From Enterococcus avium ATCC 14025 (lineage in GTDB: Bacteria; Bacillota; Bacilli; Lactobacillales; Enterococcaceae): DNA of 64,000 bases. Shown piece by piece: positions 26,178-35,387 of this stretch; the first letter of the stretch is position 1; the number at the start of each line of letters is the position of its first letter. The stretch covers positions 414,194-478,193 of the forward strand of contig NZ_KE136363.1 of assembly GCF_000406965.1 (NCBI RefSeq), given 5' to 3'. A program made the translations under genes and the position numbers. The notes below the pieces were generated by a model that was not told where the DNA came from, searched no databases, and saw only the letters and a program-made list of their open reading frames with translations.

Positions 26178-27455
26178 ATGAAATTATTAAAAACAAAAGC
26201 AGGTCTCACTGGAGCATTGACTATTCCAGCAGATAAATCAATTTCTCATCGCAGTATTATGTTTGGGGCAATCAGTCATGGAAAAACAATCGTTCATAAT
26301 TTTTTAAGAGCAGAGGACTGTATGAGTACTATTGCAGTTTTTAAAGCATTAGGTGTAACGATTCATGATGACGGAAAAGATATTTTCATCGAAGGAAAAG
26401 GGTTCGAACATTTACAAGAGCCAAATGAAATTTTAGATGCAGGAAATTCCGGCACTACGATGCGTTTGGTTTTAGGAATTTTAGCAGGACAACCATTCAC
26501 TTCAAAAATTGCAGGGGATGCGTCATTGAACCGGCGGCCAATGGAACGGGTTATGGGACCATTACGATCAATGGGGGGCAACTTGCAAGGGCAAGATGGC
26601 AGTGAATTTCCACCAATTGACATACATGGTAGTGAATTATCAGCGATCACCTATGAAATGCCGATTGCGAGCGCACAGGTAAAATCATCGATTCTCTTTG
26701 CCGCACTACAAGCAAAAGGGACGACCACTATTATTGAAAAAGAAAAATCACGCAATCATACAGAAGAAATGATCAAACAATTCGGCAGCACTATTTCAGT
26801 AGTTGATAAAACCATTACTATAGCCGGTGGACAACAATTAACCGGACAGGAAGTAACCGTTCCAGGAGACATTTCCTCAGCTGCCTTCTATCTCGTAGCG
26901 GCAAGTTTATTGCCAGATAGCAATCTGCAATTAAATCATGTAGGAATCAATCCGACCCGTACTGGTATTTTAGATGTTTTAGAAAAGATGGGCGCGAATA
27001 TCAAACAAGTCGCTTTAGATAAGCAAAATCAAGCAGCGGATTTATTAATCAAGACTGCGCCACTGAAGGCAACAGAAATCAGTGGAGAAATCATTCCACG
27101 TTTGATTGATGAATTGCCAATCATTGCCCTAGCAGCAACTCAGGCAGAAGGGACAACCGTTATCCGCGACGCGCAGGAACTAAAGGTCAAGGAAACGAAT
27201 CGAATTGATGCTACTGCTCAGGAGTTGAATAAATTAGGTGCAAAGATCGAAACGACTGATGATGGATTAATTATTCACGGACCAACACCTTTACATGGCG
27301 GAAATGTCGATAGTCATGGTGATCATCGAATCGGAATGATGCTCCAGATTGCCGCATTATTGACAGATGATACCGTTGAATTGAATAATCCAAAAGCGAT
27401 TAACATTTCTTATCCAAACTTTTTCACAGATTTACAGTCATTGATCGAAGATTAG
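26178..27455 (+). CDS. aroA: EPSP synthase (3-phosphoshikimate 1-carboxyvinyltransferase)
   Basis: Joins phosphoenolpyruvate to shikimate 3-phosphate. The 425-aa protein has [19 protein letters not shown] at the N-terminus, the [19 protein letters not shown] loop, [15 protein letters not shown], and [20 protein letters not shown] near the C-terminus. The loop has Gly-Asn-Ser-Gly-Thr-Thr and Ala-Gly, which in some families marks class II enzymes. It lies 3 bases after tyrA; a 98-base gap follows. Confidence 0.96.
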   Translation: MKLLKTKAGLTGALTIPADKSISHRSIMFGAISHGKTIVHNFLRAEDCMSTIAVFKALGVTIHDDGKDIFIEGKGFEHLQEPNEILDAGNSGTTMRLVLGILAGQPFTSKIAGDASLNRRPMERVMGPLRSMGGNLQGQDGSEFPPIDIHGSELSAITYEMPIASAQVKSSILFAALQAKGTTTIIEKEKSRNHTEEMIKQFGSTISVVDKTITIAGGQQLTGQEVTVPGDISSAAFYLVAASLLPDSNLQLNHVGINPTRTGILDVLEKMGANIKQVALDKQNQAADLLIKTAPLKATEISGEIIPRLIDELPIIALAATQAEGTTVIRDAQELKVKETNRIDATAQELNKLGAKIETTDDGLIIHGPTPLHGGNVDSHGDHRIGMMLQIAALLTDDTVELNNPKAINISYPNFFTDLQSLIED

Positions 27456-27553
27456 CAGAGGAAATGTTGGCGGTAAGGTTTATAACTGAATCGAGCATTA
27501 TCAAAAAAGTTCAGTCCAACTTTTCACAGGAAAACGAAAAAGGAGAATGTTTT

Positions 27554-28063
27554 ATGAAATCAATTGTCTTGATCGGTTTTATGGGAGCCGGAAAAACGAC
27601 TGTCAGTAAAGAACTTAGTACTGCATTAAACGCTCGTTCAGTAGACATGGATGATATCTTAGTTGAACGGATCGGCCAACCCATCAGTGAATACTTTGAA
27701 GAACATGGGGAAGCTTCATTTCGTGAGCACGAAACGAAGCTTTTAAAAGAAGCGCTAAATGAAGAGACAGTCATCGCCACTGGCGGCGGCGTCATTTTAC
27801 AAAAAGAAAATCAAAAAGTCTTGGCCGATAAATTAGTCGTCTATTTAAAGGCTGACGCGAATGTTCTTATAAAAAGAATTCGCGAGGACAAGGTAAACAT
27901 CCGTCCCTTGGCCATAAAAAATGATGATGGCGATTTAAAACGACTGTTCTTTTCAAGAGAAAAGCTCTACGAGAAATTGGCTAAAATTACCGTAGACACT
28001 TCAGAAAAAACACCTGCGGAGATCGTTAGTGAAATCCTTCAACAAGTCGAGGTTATCTCCTAA
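27554..28063 (+). CDS. aroK: Shikimate kinase
   Basis: ATP-dependent phosphorylation of shikimate. ATG 27554 with AAAAAGGAG upstream gives a 169-aa protein of normal length; a TTG at 27464 in the same frame is rejected. The P-loop GFMGAGKT is at residues 8-15, the substrate Asp lies in SVDMDDILVERIGQPISEYFEEHGEASFREHE, and the GGG motif is in VIATGGGVIL. Its TAA overlaps the pheA ATG by one base. Confidence 0.95.
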   Translation: MKSIVLIGFMGAGKTTVSKELSTALNARSVDMDDILVERIGQPISEYFEEHGEASFREHETKLLKEALNEETVIATGGGVILQKENQKVLADKLVVYLKADANVLIKRIREDKVNIRPLAIKNDDGDLKRLFFSREKLYEKLAKITVDTSEKTPAEIVSEILQQVEVIS

Positions 28064-28911
28064 TGAAAGTTGGCTATTTAGGACCTAGAGGGTCATTTAC
28101 TTATAGTGCGGCGGCAAATTTTTTCGAGGAAACGGTTTTATCTCCTTATGATTCATTGACTGCATTATTAGAAGAACAAAGAAAAGGAACCTTAGACTAT
28201 TGTGTGGTTCCAATCGAGAATACAATTGAAGGTTCAGTATTACCCACGCTGGATTTGATCTTTCAGACACTGCCAACAATTCAGGCAGAAATTGTTTTAC
28301 CGATCCAGCAGCAATTGATGGTGCATCCAGCCCATGCAAATACTTGGCAGGATACAGAATTAATTTGCAGTCACCAACAGGCTTTGGCACAGTCCCAAGT
28401 GTTTCTGATGAATCATTTCCCGACGGTCACTATTGAACAAATGGGATCAACTGCACAGGGGGCTCAAAAAGTCGCAGACCATCCAGAAAAACGTTACGCA
28501 GCAATTGGTTCAAGAGCAGCCGCGGAACAATTTGGATTAACAATCGTACAGGAAAACATTCAATCCATCAGCGAAAATGAAACACGGTTTTGGGTAATGG
28601 GCAATCAACCGTTGAACAGCAGTTTAGAAAAAGGAATTAACAAAGCGACGGTCTTATTTGATCTAGCTGCAGACCATCCAGGGGCACTGTATCAGTGTTT
28701 AGCGATATTTGCAGCTGAGAAGCTTAATTTGACGAAGATCGAATCGCGAACTCAAAAAACAAAATTAGGCGAGTACTTCTTTATTATTGATCTTGAAACT
28801 CCTGAACAAGAAAAGCTGCAGAAGGTCTTACGCCAATTTGAAGAGGAACATTTTACGGTAACTCTAATTGGTAATTATCCAACATATTTTCCGAATCTTA
28901 GAAAATCTTAG
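28063..28911 (+). CDS. pheA: Prephenate dehydratase
   Basis: Converts prephenate to phenylpyruvate for phenylalanine. The 282-aa stand-alone enzyme (no chorismate mutase domain) has VGYLGPRGSFTYSAA at the N-terminus, CVVPIENTIEGSV, and the catalytic Thr region SENETRFWVMG. The C-terminal ACT domain (HPGALYQCLAIFAAEKLNLTKIESRTQKTKLGEYFFIIDLE) carries GAL and ESR motifs that bind Phe in relatives. It is the last gene of the operon. No chorismate mutase gene is in the window. Confidence 0.96.
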   Translation: MKVGYLGPRGSFTYSAAANFFEETVLSPYDSLTALLEEQRKGTLDYCVVPIENTIEGSVLPTLDLIFQTLPTIQAEIVLPIQQQLMVHPAHANTWQDTELICSHQQALAQSQVFLMNHFPTVTIEQMGSTAQGAQKVADHPEKRYAAIGSRAAAEQFGLTIVQENIQSISENETRFWVMGNQPLNSSLEKGINKATVLFDLAADHPGALYQCLAIFAAEKLNLTKIESRTQKTKLGEYFFIIDLETPEQEKLQKVLRQFEEEHFTVTLIGNYPTYFPNLRKS

Positions 28912-29008
28912 TAGTTAAGGTTTTCTAATTTTTTTGGTGAAAAATAAGACAAACTCTAGATGATTTGCTATTTTTATACTAATAGCAATGAAGATGAAGA
29001 GGTGCACT

Positions 29009-30187
29009 ATGAGCCGAATGGATAAATATAAAAAAATTCATGAGGAGAGTCAAAAGGAAGAGAAAAAACCTTTTGGCTTTCGTCGTGAGATGAAGAAAGA
29101 GAAGCAAACAGAAAAAAGGGATTTTGAAGACATTAATTACGAAAAAGTAGAAGAATCTCATCAAGAGCCAGAAGAAGAATTCTATTATGAGGATCATTAT
29201 CAAGAATCCAAAAAGAAGCGGCCAAATATTAAGCTTCCGGCTATCAAAAATCTGTTTAAACGAAAACCTAAAAACCCATATGAACAGAAACCTAAGAAAA
29301 AGCGCAGCTGGAAAAGAATTTTAGTGATGATTTTAGTCGCACTCTTAGGCTATTCTGTTATAGCCTTTGGTGTTGGGAATATTGCTGCCAAGACTGATTC
29401 TTCTATGCCGAAAATGGAGACGCAAGAATTTAATGGTGCAGCATCAGAAAACGGCTCAAAAAATATCCTGCTTTTAGGCAGCGATACTAGGGACAATATC
29501 AGTGGACGTTCTGATTCTATGATGGTGCTGCAGGTTGATGGTCGCGGCAAACCTAAGTTAGTTTCCTTCATGCGGGACATGTATGTTAATATCCCTGGTG
29601 TTGGTGAAAATAAACTGAACGCGGCTTACGCTTATGGCGGCGCAGATTTGGTGCGACAGACCTTGAAAGAAAACTTTGGAATTGATTGCCGCTATTATGC
29701 GATGGTCGATTTCCAAACATTTGAAAAAGGTGTTGATGCTCTTTTTCCAAGAGGCGTACAAATTGATGCTGAAAAGGATATGAGTGCGTATATTGACGAA
29801 CCCATCACGAAAGGCCCACAACGAATGAATGGACACACTTTGTTGAACTACGCTCGTTTCCGAATGGATGAAGAAGGAGACTTTGGGCGTGTTCGAAGAC
29901 AACAGCAGGTGATGCAATCTGTCTTCGGTCAATTAAAGAATCCACTAGTCTTATTACGCGGTCCTTATGCAGCTGGAAAGATTTGGGGATACTTATCGAC
30001 AGACATGCCAAACATGTTTGTATTAGGAAATCTATTCAACTTTGCTAAAGCCGTCGGTGGAATCGAACGCTTGACTTTACCCGTTGATGGTTCATGGTCT
30101 TACATTGATACAGCGAATGCCGGTAGCGCATTAGCGGTCGATACTGCTCAAAACGCTCAAGCGGTTCAAGACTTTTTAGGGAAGTAA
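29009..30187 (+). CDS. LytR-CpsA-Psr family cell-wall polymer ligase
   Basis: LCP enzymes attach anionic polymers to peptidoglycan outside the membrane. From ATG 29009 (GAGG 6 bases upstream; ATG 28988 is the alternative) the protein has 392 aa: a highly charged cytoplasmic N-terminus of about 95 residues, one transmembrane segment (ILVMILVALLGYSVIAFGV), then the LCP domain with LLLGSDTRDNISGRSDSMMVLQV, FMRDMYVNIPG and NYARFRMDEEGDFGRVRRQQQV, which holds the lipid-phosphate-binding Arg residues. A gene of this family (psr) is known near aro or pbp genes in enterococci. Confidence 0.92.
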   Translation: MSRMDKYKKIHEESQKEEKKPFGFRREMKKEKQTEKRDFEDINYEKVEESHQEPEEEFYYEDHYQESKKKRPNIKLPAIKNLFKRKPKNPYEQKPKKKRSWKRILVMILVALLGYSVIAFGVGNIAAKTDSSMPKMETQEFNGAASENGSKNILLLGSDTRDNISGRSDSMMVLQVDGRGKPKLVSFMRDMYVNIPGVGENKLNAAYAYGGADLVRQTLKENFGIDCRYYAMVDFQTFEKGVDALFPRGVQIDAEKDMSAYIDEPITKGPQRMNGHTLLNYARFRMDEEGDFGRVRRQQQVMQSVFGQLKNPLVLLRGPYAAGKIWGYLSTDMPNMFVLGNLFNFAKAVGGIERLTLPVDGSWSYIDTANAGSALAVDTAQNAQAVQDFLGK

Positions 30188-30268
30188 CTGGATTTTTGAT
30201 TCCCATGAATCTATGAGTGTGCTATATTATAATTATTGTAAATTTTGATTGAAACGAGGAAAACTATT

Positions 30269-31114
30269 ATGAAATTAGCGATCGTGACAGATAGTACCGC
30301 CTATCTGAATGAACGCATACGCAATCATAAAGATTTATTTATTATTCCGATTCCGGTCATCATAGATGATCAACCTTTTGAAGAAGGGGTAGATATTGGG
30401 TATGAAGAGTTTTATCAGAAATTGAAAACCAGCAAGGATTTCCCGAAAACATCGCAGCCAGTACTTGGCGAAGTATTCGAATTGTATCGCTCAATCAAGG
30501 AGCAGGGCTACGATACTGTTATCAGTATTCATTTGTCTGAAGGTATCTCTGGTTTTGTCCGCACATTGACAGCAATCAAAGAAGATATCGATGGACTGCA
30601 GGTCATTCCATATGATTCAAAAATCACCAGTGTTCCTATGGGCTATATGGTAGAAAAAGCACTGGAGTTAGGCGATGAAGGAAAATCACTGGATGAAGTA
30701 TTGGCAGCGATTGATGAGATTCGTGACACTACTAATGCTTACATTATCGTAGACGATCTAGACAACTTGGTTCGCGGAGGACGCTTGACGAACGGCGCAG
30801 CGATTATTGGTGGGTTATTAAAAATCAAACCAATCCTTACCTTTGAAGATGGCAAGATTGTTTTAGCAGAAAAAATTCGTTCATTAAAAAAAGCCTTACA
30901 ACGTACGGAAGAAATCATCGAAGAACGTCGTCAGGAAAATGGTCATGATTTACGAATCTTCGTAATCCATGGAAACAATCCTGAGTTGGCTCAACAAGAA
31001 TATGAAAAGCTAAGCAAAAAATATCCAGATGCGACAATTGAAATCGGAACATTTGGACCAGTAATCGGCACTCATTTAGGTGATAAAGCTATCGCTCTTG
31101 GTGTTGCGAAGTAA
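30269..31114 (+). CDS. DegV family fatty-acid-binding protein
   Basis: The 281-aa protein from ATG 30269 (ACGAGG upstream) begins MKLAIVTDSTAYLNE and has the DegV features KTSQP, ISIHLSEGISGFVRT and DDLDNLVRGGRLTNGAAIIGGLLKIKPIL. DegV proteins bind fatty acids; FakB members pass them to the kinase FakA for phospholipid synthesis. Whether this copy works with FakA cannot be told from sequence. It is monocistronic and followed by a terminator-like structure. Confidence 0.9.
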   Translation: MKLAIVTDSTAYLNERIRNHKDLFIIPIPVIIDDQPFEEGVDIGYEEFYQKLKTSKDFPKTSQPVLGEVFELYRSIKEQGYDTVISIHLSEGISGFVRTLTAIKEDIDGLQVIPYDSKITSVPMGYMVEKALELGDEGKSLDEVLAAIDEIRDTTNAYIIVDDLDNLVRGGRLTNGAAIIGGLLKIKPILTFEDGKIVLAEKIRSLKKALQRTEEIIEERRQENGHDLRIFVIHGNNPELAQQEYEKLSKKYPDATIEIGTFGPVIGTHLGDKAIALGVAK

Positions 31115-31162
31115 TTATCCGTTCATTGATTATAACAAGTTTAGAAAAAATCTAACAAAAAG

Positions 31163-31219
31163 AAAACCGAACCGTCCTATATCTTTCCATTGCGAAGGTG
31201 TATGGCAGTCGGTTTTTTT
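31163..31219 (+). terminator. Probable terminator after the DegV gene
   Basis: AAAACCGA (31163-31170) pairs with TCGGTTTT (31209-31216) followed by more T. The interior is long and pairs less perfectly. Confidence 0.6.
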
Positions 31220-31290
31220 GTAGTATTTTTCGTAGTTCCACGTAGCACAAACGAAAAACTGATATTCCCTTTAAAATCTCAATAGAACCG

Positions 31291-31376
31291 TTTAGTTTGA
31301 TGGTACACGCAACGAAGATAAAACTCATTTTTTCGGGTTTAAAAAAATGAATGCATTAGTAGGAGTTAGTTGCAAA
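31291..31376 (+). repeat. Dispersed hairpin repeat, copy 2 (upstream of the DUF6530-like gene)
   Basis: Related to 20773-20860: TTTAGTTTGATGGTA at the left, ACGAAGATA, then CTCATTTTTT / AAAAAAATGA around TCGGGTTT, then CATTAGT-GGAGTTAGTTGC at the right. It lies in the 374-base gap before 31489, in the same orientation as that gene. The rest of the gap holds the terminator at 31163 and the palindrome at 31407. Confidence 0.65.
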
Positions 31377-31406
31377 AACTTGTTTTATTTCGTATTCTTT
31401 TTTCAT

Positions 31407-31435
31407 TAGTAGTTTAGTAATTTACTAAATTACTA
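31407..31435 (+). promoter_or_regulatory. 29-bp palindrome, possible operator of the DUF6530/MoxR-VWA unit
   Basis: TAGTAGTTTAGTA and TACTAAATTACTA are inverted repeats (12 of 13 match) separated by 3 bases, 54 bases before the gene. The size and symmetry suit a dimeric repressor. No regulator gene is adjacent. Confidence 0.5.
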
Positions 31436-31488
31436 GTGCGATTATTAGAAACTTATTCAATGAATGAAACAGACTAGGAGGAAGTTCA

Positions 31489-31968
31489 ATGAAAATCCCT
31501 ACTAACTTAAAGCATAAACCAGTTTTTCTGGTTGAAAATTATGATAAAATCGACGGACATCATGCCTGGGATAGTGACGCCAAAGGGTTAACGCTAGGCT
31601 TAGCACAATGGAACGATCGCGGCCGCGTGGATATTTCTGGAAAAGTTTGGCGTCATACTGGTGAAAAGTGGTCCCGACAATCAGAAGAATTACCCATTAC
31701 GAGAATTTTGGACTTGGCAATCTTAGTAGCGCAATCAAGTATCTATTTGCAAGATGCTTATCGCTATGAGAAATTTTATGACCCTGAAAATCCTAAGGTA
31801 GAAATTATCGGCCTACAAGGAGGACGGATGGAAGTTCAAGTTGACACAGAAAATCCAAAAATAGATGAAGATATCATTTTATTCAACGATACAATGAATA
31901 AAGATGGCGATTTGATTGCACAGCGTTATCGCACCTTGAAACGTCTTTTGGATGAACTAGGCTACTAA
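31489..31968 (+). CDS. DUF6530-like protein of unknown function
   Basis: A 159-aa soluble protein starting MKIPTNLKHKPVFLVENYDKIDGHHAWDSDAKGLTLGLAQWN, with a later VWRHTGEKWSRQSEELPITRILDLAILVAQS segment. I associate this with the DUF6530 family by sequence appearance, without a search. It has a good AGGAGG site and lies 23 bases before a MoxR-VWA fusion, so the two are probably co-expressed. In relatives it also travels with AAA/VWA genes as far as I recall, which suggests it is a substrate or adaptor. That is inference. Confidence 0.65.
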   Translation: MKIPTNLKHKPVFLVENYDKIDGHHAWDSDAKGLTLGLAQWNDRGRVDISGKVWRHTGEKWSRQSEELPITRILDLAILVAQSSIYLQDAYRYEKFYDPENPKVEIIGLQGGRMEVQVDTENPKIDEDIILFNDTMNKDGDLIAQRYRTLKRLLDELGY

Positions 31969-31991
31969 AACAAAGGAAGAGGTGAGAAAGG

Positions 31992-34226
31992 ATGGATCAT
32001 TCTTTTGCCGTTACAAATGGACGAAAGTTTACCAAAGTAGAAGAACAGATGATTTGGCGCAAACCGGCTAGTCACAAAACGAGTCAGGAAGAAATAAGAA
32101 TCGCATCAGAAATCAAAAACAATTGGCTCGATCCTGAAATGAAGATCATGAATGTGCTCCTAGAAGGAGACGCCGGATCTGGCAAAACGCAGCTGGCACG
32201 AGCTTTATCAGATGATTTGCAGCTTCCGTATACCAAAGTCACTTGTTTTGCTGATATGGACAAAACGGATGTCTTCGGTGCCTTATTGCCAGTTGTTTCA
32301 ACAGATAGCGATGAAGATCAAGAATTACTGGAAGCTATATATCAAACGGATTCTTTACAAGAAGTTTTATCAGTAATTGCAACTCACTTTCAAATTGATG
32401 CGAACCAAGCAAAGGAACGTTTAAGTAAGTTAATTGAACGAATCGATCAAGCGGATAATACTACAAGTGTTGAGTATAAATTTTATCCCTCAGAAATCGT
32501 TCGGGCAATGCAAAAGGGCTATTTGCTGGAAATCCAAGAGCCAACAGTTATTCGTGACGCTTCCGTCTTGGTTGCATTGAATTCGGCTTTGGAGCCAAAC
32601 GGGTTGTTGAACATACCAACTGGGATCATTCGCCGACATCCAGATTGTGTCGTTATCATCACTACCAATCGCAATTATCAGGGAAACCGCCCGCTAAACG
32701 AATCCTTGCGGGATCGGGTGCAGCATGCAGAAAAAATGGACCTGCCTACTATTGAAGTAATGATTGACCGGGCAATGGCTAAAACGAATTTTACTGACTA
32801 TGATTACCTGGAAATTATGGCTAAAATCATTCGATTATTAGATGAAACAGCTAAAGCCAATGCAATCAAAGGGGTTGCTGGTATGCGTTCCTATTTCTTT
32901 TGGGTCAATAGCTTGAAGCAGGGACAAGATCCTTTGGAGAGTATTTTTCCTAAAGTCCTGTATAAGTTGACTACAGATGAGAATGAATTAAAGATATTGC
33001 AAGAGGCTTTAGAACAAAGTAGATTACTAACAGAACTTCAACAAGTAAAAAATCAGCAAAAATTAAAGCAAGGCAGAAAAATCAGCCAAGCGGAAGCCGA
33101 CCAACGAAATATCGTAGAAGAGGCGGAAGAGGCGACTTTAAAAAATGAAGCGATAGAGACTGAAGGCTCTGTAGAAAACGAGGAGGAAGCAAAGCCAGAA
33201 GAAGTTGTTTCGGAAAAAGAAAAACAACCGGATTCTATAGAAATTCCTGATGAAGCTACCAGAAATGATACCGAAGCCGAAAGTACTTCCGCTTCACTTG
33301 ATGAAGAAGAAAAAATCGGCTCTGCTATGTCATTAGATGAAATGGCCGAAATCGATAAAGCGAAGCGAAAAGAACTGAATCGCGAGATCCGTGAGAGCTT
33401 GAAGGAAACAATTCATGCAAAAGAAGGAACGATTCTTCATCGACCAACAATTAATGAGATAGCCATCAAAAATGGTCAAGAATTAACGCAGCAGGTGTTA
33501 CCAGAAGTTGAAAGCTTAAGTCGCGTGATCAATGACCTCCTGACTAAAGAGGTAAGTAATGATTTTTCTAGTGGCAAATACTATGGAGCTCGTTTTAATC
33601 CAAGTCATGTGGCCTATGGTGATCTGCGGAATTTTGACAAGAAAAATCCACCAAGTGAAAATCCATCATTGGCATTAGCCGTCCGTGTCGACGAGTCAGG
33701 TTCGATGCTGCGAGATGACCGGATTCAAAATGCTAAATTAGCAGCTGTTGCACTAAGTTTATTTGCCGAGAAGACAAATATTCCTTTGATGCTTTATGGC
33801 GACTCTGCTGATCTTAGCCAGCGAGAAAAAACATCGATCTACTCCTATAAAGAGTTCGATGACAATTATGATTTCATAGCAGCAAAGCTGTCTACAATGA
33901 AGCCGCGTCAAAACAATCGTGATGGTGTACCTTTGCGATTATTAGCAGAAAAATTGAGTCATCAAGCAGCGGATACAAAAGTTTTATTATCCATCAGCGA
34001 CGGACAACCGAAAGCATTACCGGATTATACTGGAGAAAAAGCTCGGCAAGATATCCAAAACGTGTTAGCTGACTATGAGCGAAAGGGCATTCTCTTTATT
34101 GCTTGTGCGATTGGTGAGGATAAGGAACAGCTGCGGGCTTTATATGGTGAAAATAATTTTGTTGATATTTCAGATATTTCTACCTTGCCACAACAATTAC
34201 TTCAATTAATCGCCCGTTTTATTTAA
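31992..34226 (+). CDS. MoxR-type AAA+ ATPase fused to a VWA domain
   Basis: A 744-aa protein. Residues about 30-340 form a MoxR-like AAA+ domain with Walker A GDAGSGKT (59-66), the sensor-like VIITTNRNYQGNRPLNESLRDRV and the arginine region. A Glu-rich, low-complexity linker of about 100 residues follows (about 360-460). The C-terminal part is a von Willebrand A domain with the MIDAS motif D567-S569-S571 (VDESGSM) and ISDGQPK. MoxR and VWA partners usually are separate proteins and act as chaperones that insert metals or remodel complexes. Here both are one chain. The substrate is unknown; the DUF6530-like neighbour is a candidate. Confidence 0.85.
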   Translation: MDHSFAVTNGRKFTKVEEQMIWRKPASHKTSQEEIRIASEIKNNWLDPEMKIMNVLLEGDAGSGKTQLARALSDDLQLPYTKVTCFADMDKTDVFGALLPVVSTDSDEDQELLEAIYQTDSLQEVLSVIATHFQIDANQAKERLSKLIERIDQADNTTSVEYKFYPSEIVRAMQKGYLLEIQEPTVIRDASVLVALNSALEPNGLLNIPTGIIRRHPDCVVIITTNRNYQGNRPLNESLRDRVQHAEKMDLPTIEVMIDRAMAKTNFTDYDYLEIMAKIIRLLDETAKANAIKGVAGMRSYFFWVNSLKQGQDPLESIFPKVLYKLTTDENELKILQEALEQSRLLTELQQVKNQQKLKQGRKISQAEADQRNIVEEAEEATLKNEAIETEGSVENEEEAKPEEVVSEKEKQPDSIEIPDEATRNDTEAESTSASLDEEEKIGSAMSLDEMAEIDKAKRKELNREIRESLKETIHAKEGTILHRPTINEIAIKNGQELTQQVLPEVESLSRVINDLLTKEVSNDFSSGKYYGARFNPSHVAYGDLRNFDKKNPPSENPSLALAVRVDESGSMLRDDRIQNAKLAAVALSLFAEKTNIPLMLYGDSADLSQREKTSIYSYKEFDDNYDFIAAKLSTMKPRQNNRDGVPLRLLAEKLSHQAADTKVLLSISDGQPKALPDYTGEKARQDIQNVLADYERKGILFIACAIGEDKEQLRALYGENNFVDISDISTLPQQLLQLIARFI

Positions 34227-34234
34227 AGATTAAA

Positions 34235-34290
34235 AAAGTCAAACACAGAGACACTTATTAATTGGAAGTGTTTCTGTGTTCGACTTTAAC
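34235..34290 (+). terminator. Terminator-like hairpin after the MoxR-VWA gene
   Basis: A long stem runs from AAAGTC (34235-34240) and ACACAGAGACACTT to AAGTGTTTCTGTGT and GACTTT (34282-34287). The T tract (AACTTTTTAAC) is modest. Confidence 0.65.
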
Positions 34291-34330
34291 TTTTTAACTA
34301 TTTCTCTAAAAGAAGTTCGTTCAAATCGAT

Positions 34331-34870
34331 TTAGTAAGTCGCGCGTGGTCCGCCAATATATTTTGGACGACTGCGTAGAGCTGTTACGTGAGCGCCACCT
34401 AATTCTTTGATAGAAGGACGAACAGGAACCTGAACGTGTTTGACATGCATCCCAATCGAAGTATCACCAATATCAATTCCTGCTTGAGCAACAATATGTT
34501 CAACCTCTACTGGATCACTAAATTGTTCAAAGGCTGCTACAGAGCAAGAGCCTCCTGCATGTAACGCTGGTTTAACGGATACGATCTCCCAATCCTTTTT
34601 CTCGGCAATCTCTCGCTCGACAACAACAGCACGATTAATGTGTTCACAGCCTTGAACACCCAAATAGATCTTTTTAGGATCAAGGATCGATTTCAATGTT
34701 TCGATAACCCATTGACCAACTTCTTGACTTGAATTTTTTCCGATCCTTCCACCGACGATTTCACTAGTCGTACAGCCTAAAACAAAAACGTCACCAGCTT
34801 TAAGGTTGGCTTCTGCTAAAACATCGTTGACAATCGTTGATAAATCTTGTTGTAATTTTTCTTTTTCCAT
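34331..34870 (-). CDS. TIGR01440/DUF436 family protein (YwlG-like)
   Basis: A 179-aa soluble protein with the family blocks [38 protein letters not shown] and [12 protein letters not shown]-like sequence, ending in [12 protein letters not shown]. The family is widespread in Firmicutes and has no settled function. AAGGAAG precedes the ATG. It is the third gene of a probable operon after the pyridoxal-type kinase and an ECF S component, 22 bases behind the latter. Confidence 0.88.
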   Translation of the reverse strand: MEKEKLQQDLSTIVNDVLAEANLKAGDVFVLGCTTSEIVGGRIGKNSSQEVGQWVIETLKSILDPKKIYLGVQGCEHINRAVVVEREIAEKKDWEIVSVKPALHAGGSCSVAAFEQFSDPVEVEHIVAQAGIDIGDTSIGMHVKHVQVPVRPSIKELGGAHVTALRSRPKYIGGPRATY

Positions 34871-34892
34871 TTGAATGACTTCCTTCTATTAA

Positions 34893-35387
34893 CTATTTAT
34901 ATTGAGGGTGACGTAGTACTCTTTGCAACGCGTGATAAAGAGGAATGGTCACCGCGATACCAAAAATATTTTGTACAAGATTACCTGGCAGCGAGGCTAA
35001 ACCGGCTGGCCAACCAAATAGCAATGCCGTAGCTATTGCATAGCCGATAATCATGAACAAACTGGCAAACAGGAATCCAAAAAATAATCCTTTTCGATTT
35101 GGAAATTTATTATACAGATAACCTAGAATGAAACCTTGTAGTCCATGAATCACAATCGAAAAAATTGCCCATTCCGGATATCCAGAAATCAAATCGATCA
35201 AGCCTCCGCTTAACGCACCTACTAAAAATCCACCAGTCGGACCAAAAAGCATAGCTGAAGCATAAATGCCCACTTCACACAATGTCACGAATCCCTTAGT
35301 CGCAGGAATCGGAATAATGAAAAGAATTGAGAGAGTGACAGTCAGAGCCACCATCATCGCCAATTTTGTCATTTCTTTTGTTTTCAT
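34893..35387 (-). CDS. ECF transporter S component, probably for a B6 vitamer
   Basis: A 164-aa membrane protein with five or six hydrophobic segments (KLAMMVALTVTLSILFIIPIP ... GFLVGALSGGLIDLISGYPEW). S components bind the vitamin and dock on a shared EcfAA'T module, which is not in this window. Its ATG overlaps the stop of the adjacent kinase gene by 4 bases. Related S components beside pyridoxine kinases are called PdxU. A thiamine-precursor substrate is the alternative, since ThiD and PdxK kinases are hard to tell apart. Confidence 0.8.
   Translation of the reverse strand: MKTKEMTKLAMMVALTVTLSILFIIPIPATKGFVTLCEVGIYASAMLFGPTGGFLVGALSGGLIDLISGYPEWAIFSIVIHGLQGFILGYLYNKFPNRKGLFFGFLFASLFMIIGYAIATALLFGWPAGLASLPGNLVQNIFGIAVTIPLYHALQRVLRHPQYK

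Noticed and set aside
27464-27553. Upstream TTG start for aroK
   Set aside because: The added 30 residues are not part of shikimate kinase, and AAAAAGGAG sits correctly before ATG 27554.
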